Position numbers and translations under genes: made by a program
Assembly (NCBI RefSeq): GCF_963678635.1
Contig: NW_026970915.1
Coordinates: forward strand, 1 to 64,000
Direction of reading: 5' to 3'
DNA: 64,000 bases
Source: Symsagittifera roscoffensis
Taxonomy: Eukaryota > Xenacoelomorpha > Acoela > Convolutidae
The notes under the pieces: model-generated
Told to the model about the DNA's origin: nothing
Seen by the model: only the letters and a program-made list of their open reading frames with translations
Databases searched by the model: none
Shown: positions 63,117 to 64,000 of the stretch, piece after piece
Position numbering within the stretch: the first letter of the stretch is position 1
Layout: the number at the start of each line of letters is the position of its first letter

Positions 63117-64000
63117 TTAGTCGTCGGGGAAAAAACCGTGGGGGAAGATGTCGTGGATTATGTCGGAATTTGTTAGTAACTTTGCTAATATGCGAATGAT
63201 GTTTTTAGTTTGAAGCAGTGGCCAAAGCAATTGAAGTGCTTTAATGGTTTTTAGTTCTTCAGTGCCAACTGCAAAATCATAAGGTGTGTTTTGGATGAGA
63301 TTATATAATTTGTGGTTATATTTAGTGTTGTGAATGAATTCTAATATGGGGATTTCTATAGGTTGAACAATTTCATGTGGGATAAGGAAGGGTCTGGATT
63401 CTTCTGCGTTGAAGGTCTTTGTGATGGGACAAAAAATATACATTTGGGTTATGGGATCATAATTGCGAAGAATACCGTGAAGGTTAGTATCTTTGATGCA
63501 ATATGTGAAGTTTAGAAAAAATGGTGATGTGTATTTAGAGTTAATAAATTGAAAACGATGGTGTGGTTGTCTTGATGGAGTGTGTAGGTCAAAGTGATTT
63601 TGTATAAAGCGGTAATATGTATATGTGTGGGTTTGTTTAGTGCGTAACATAATGTCATGTGAGCAGTGCAAATCTCTTTCATGTGGTGCAAGGAAATGAA
63701 AGGTTAGTGAAAATAAATGAAATCTTTCTTTAAAACTTTCGTAAGCTTGTGTGTCGGTTAGTGCTTCAGAAATGATGTGGTCGAATTTGCGATCAAATAT
63801 ATTGAGTGTGAAAACATATGGTGTTTTGATGAAAAATTTTTCTGTGATTTGTGGGTTAGCGAAGCGATCATCATCTAAAAACTGGTCTTGGTTAGTTCGG
63901 ATGATATTATGATCGTAATATTCTAGCGTATATTCGTTAGCTCGGGGTGCAGTGTATGTTTTTAGTGATTTTTTATATCCAATGTAAGTAAATTGTCTAT
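63117..64000 (-). CDS. ORF X of copy 3, C-terminal part, open to the window edge
   Basis: The frame is open from the stop at 63117 to position 64000, about 294 codons, without the two-base loss seen in copy 2. The last 184 residues have 8 differences from copy 1, mostly conservative, despite many silent changes. The protein continues past the window. It ends with the same DIFPHGFFPDD sequence, followed by the conserved intron. Confidence 0.85.
   Translation of the reverse strand, partial: RQFTYIGYKKSLKTYTAPRANEYTLEYYDHNIIRTNQDQFLDDDRFANPQITEKFFIKTPYVFTLNIFDRKFDHIISEALTDTQAYESFKERFHLFSLTFHFLAPHERDLHCSHDIMLRTKQTHTYTYYRFIQNHFDLHTPSRQPHHRFQFINSKYTSPFFLNFTYCIKDTNLHGILRNYDPITQMYIFCPITKTFNAEESRPFLIPHEIVQPIEIPILEFIHNTKYNHKLYNLIQNTPYDFAVGTEELKTIKALQLLWPLLQTKNIIRILAKLLTNSDIIHDIFPHGFFPDD

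Larger units (their letters stand above)
61117..64000 (-). mobile_element. copy 3: partial giant Ty3/gypsy element, cut by the window end
   Basis: The minus strand shows the 3' LTR, purine tract, 3' UTR with both conserved splice signals, and the last 295 or so codons of ORF X. It is in the same orientation as copy 2 and diverged from both other copies by many small changes. Whether the upstream genes are intact is not visible. Confidence 0.92.

Overview
AT-rich eukaryotic DNA, most probably from a nematode or another small invertebrate. The clues are short introns with T-rich acceptors, a Maverick/Polinton fossil and a von Willebrand A-like exon. None of these fixes the species. No RNA gene, CRISPR array or bacterial-style operon was seen.

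The window is dominated by three copies of one giant, complex LTR retroelement of the Ty3/gypsy type. Copy 1 (4377-23255, + strand, 18,879 bp) has 408-bp LTRs that differ at one base I could find, a TTAT target duplication, a primer binding site and a 3' purine tract. Between the LTRs lie a 77-aa leader ORF, paired hairpin repeats, a basic ORF0 and a 2.7-kb-codon Gag-Pol (CCHC, protease, YLDD reverse transcriptase, RNase H, D,D35E integrase) broken by one in-frame TGA. After pol come two tiny hydrophobic membrane ORFs, a Pro/Ser-rich ORF without ATG, an 872-aa envelope-like glycoprotein and a 601-aa protein of unknown function (ORF X). Several junctions are ATGA stop/start overlaps. Copy 2 (39119-56733, - strand) has the same order but a decayed gag-pol, a 1,087-bp deletion removing part of the integrase, and a 131-bp deletion in its 3' LTR. 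Copy 3 (61117 to the window end, - strand) shows only its 3' LTR, 3' UTR and the ORF X C-terminus.

Flanks: 1-4376 holds possible exons of a minus-strand vWA-like gene and some short repeats. Positions 23260-26570 hold a decayed Maverick/Polinton (protease, possible capsid, integrase); copy 1 sits at the protease C-terminus. Positions 32880-34900 hold an older, unrelated Ty3/gypsy fossil. Position 37.0-37.5 kb has a duplicated foldback element. Copy 2 splits a minus-strand coding exon (56946-56734 and 39118-38934). Between copies 2 and 3 lie a LINE fragment and a minisatellite.

Together, the conserved non-gag-pol genes (leader ORF, two membrane ORFs, env, ORF X) look like the gene set of an endogenous, possibly infectious, complex retrovirus-like element. 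ORF X and the membrane ORFs are the most novel parts.
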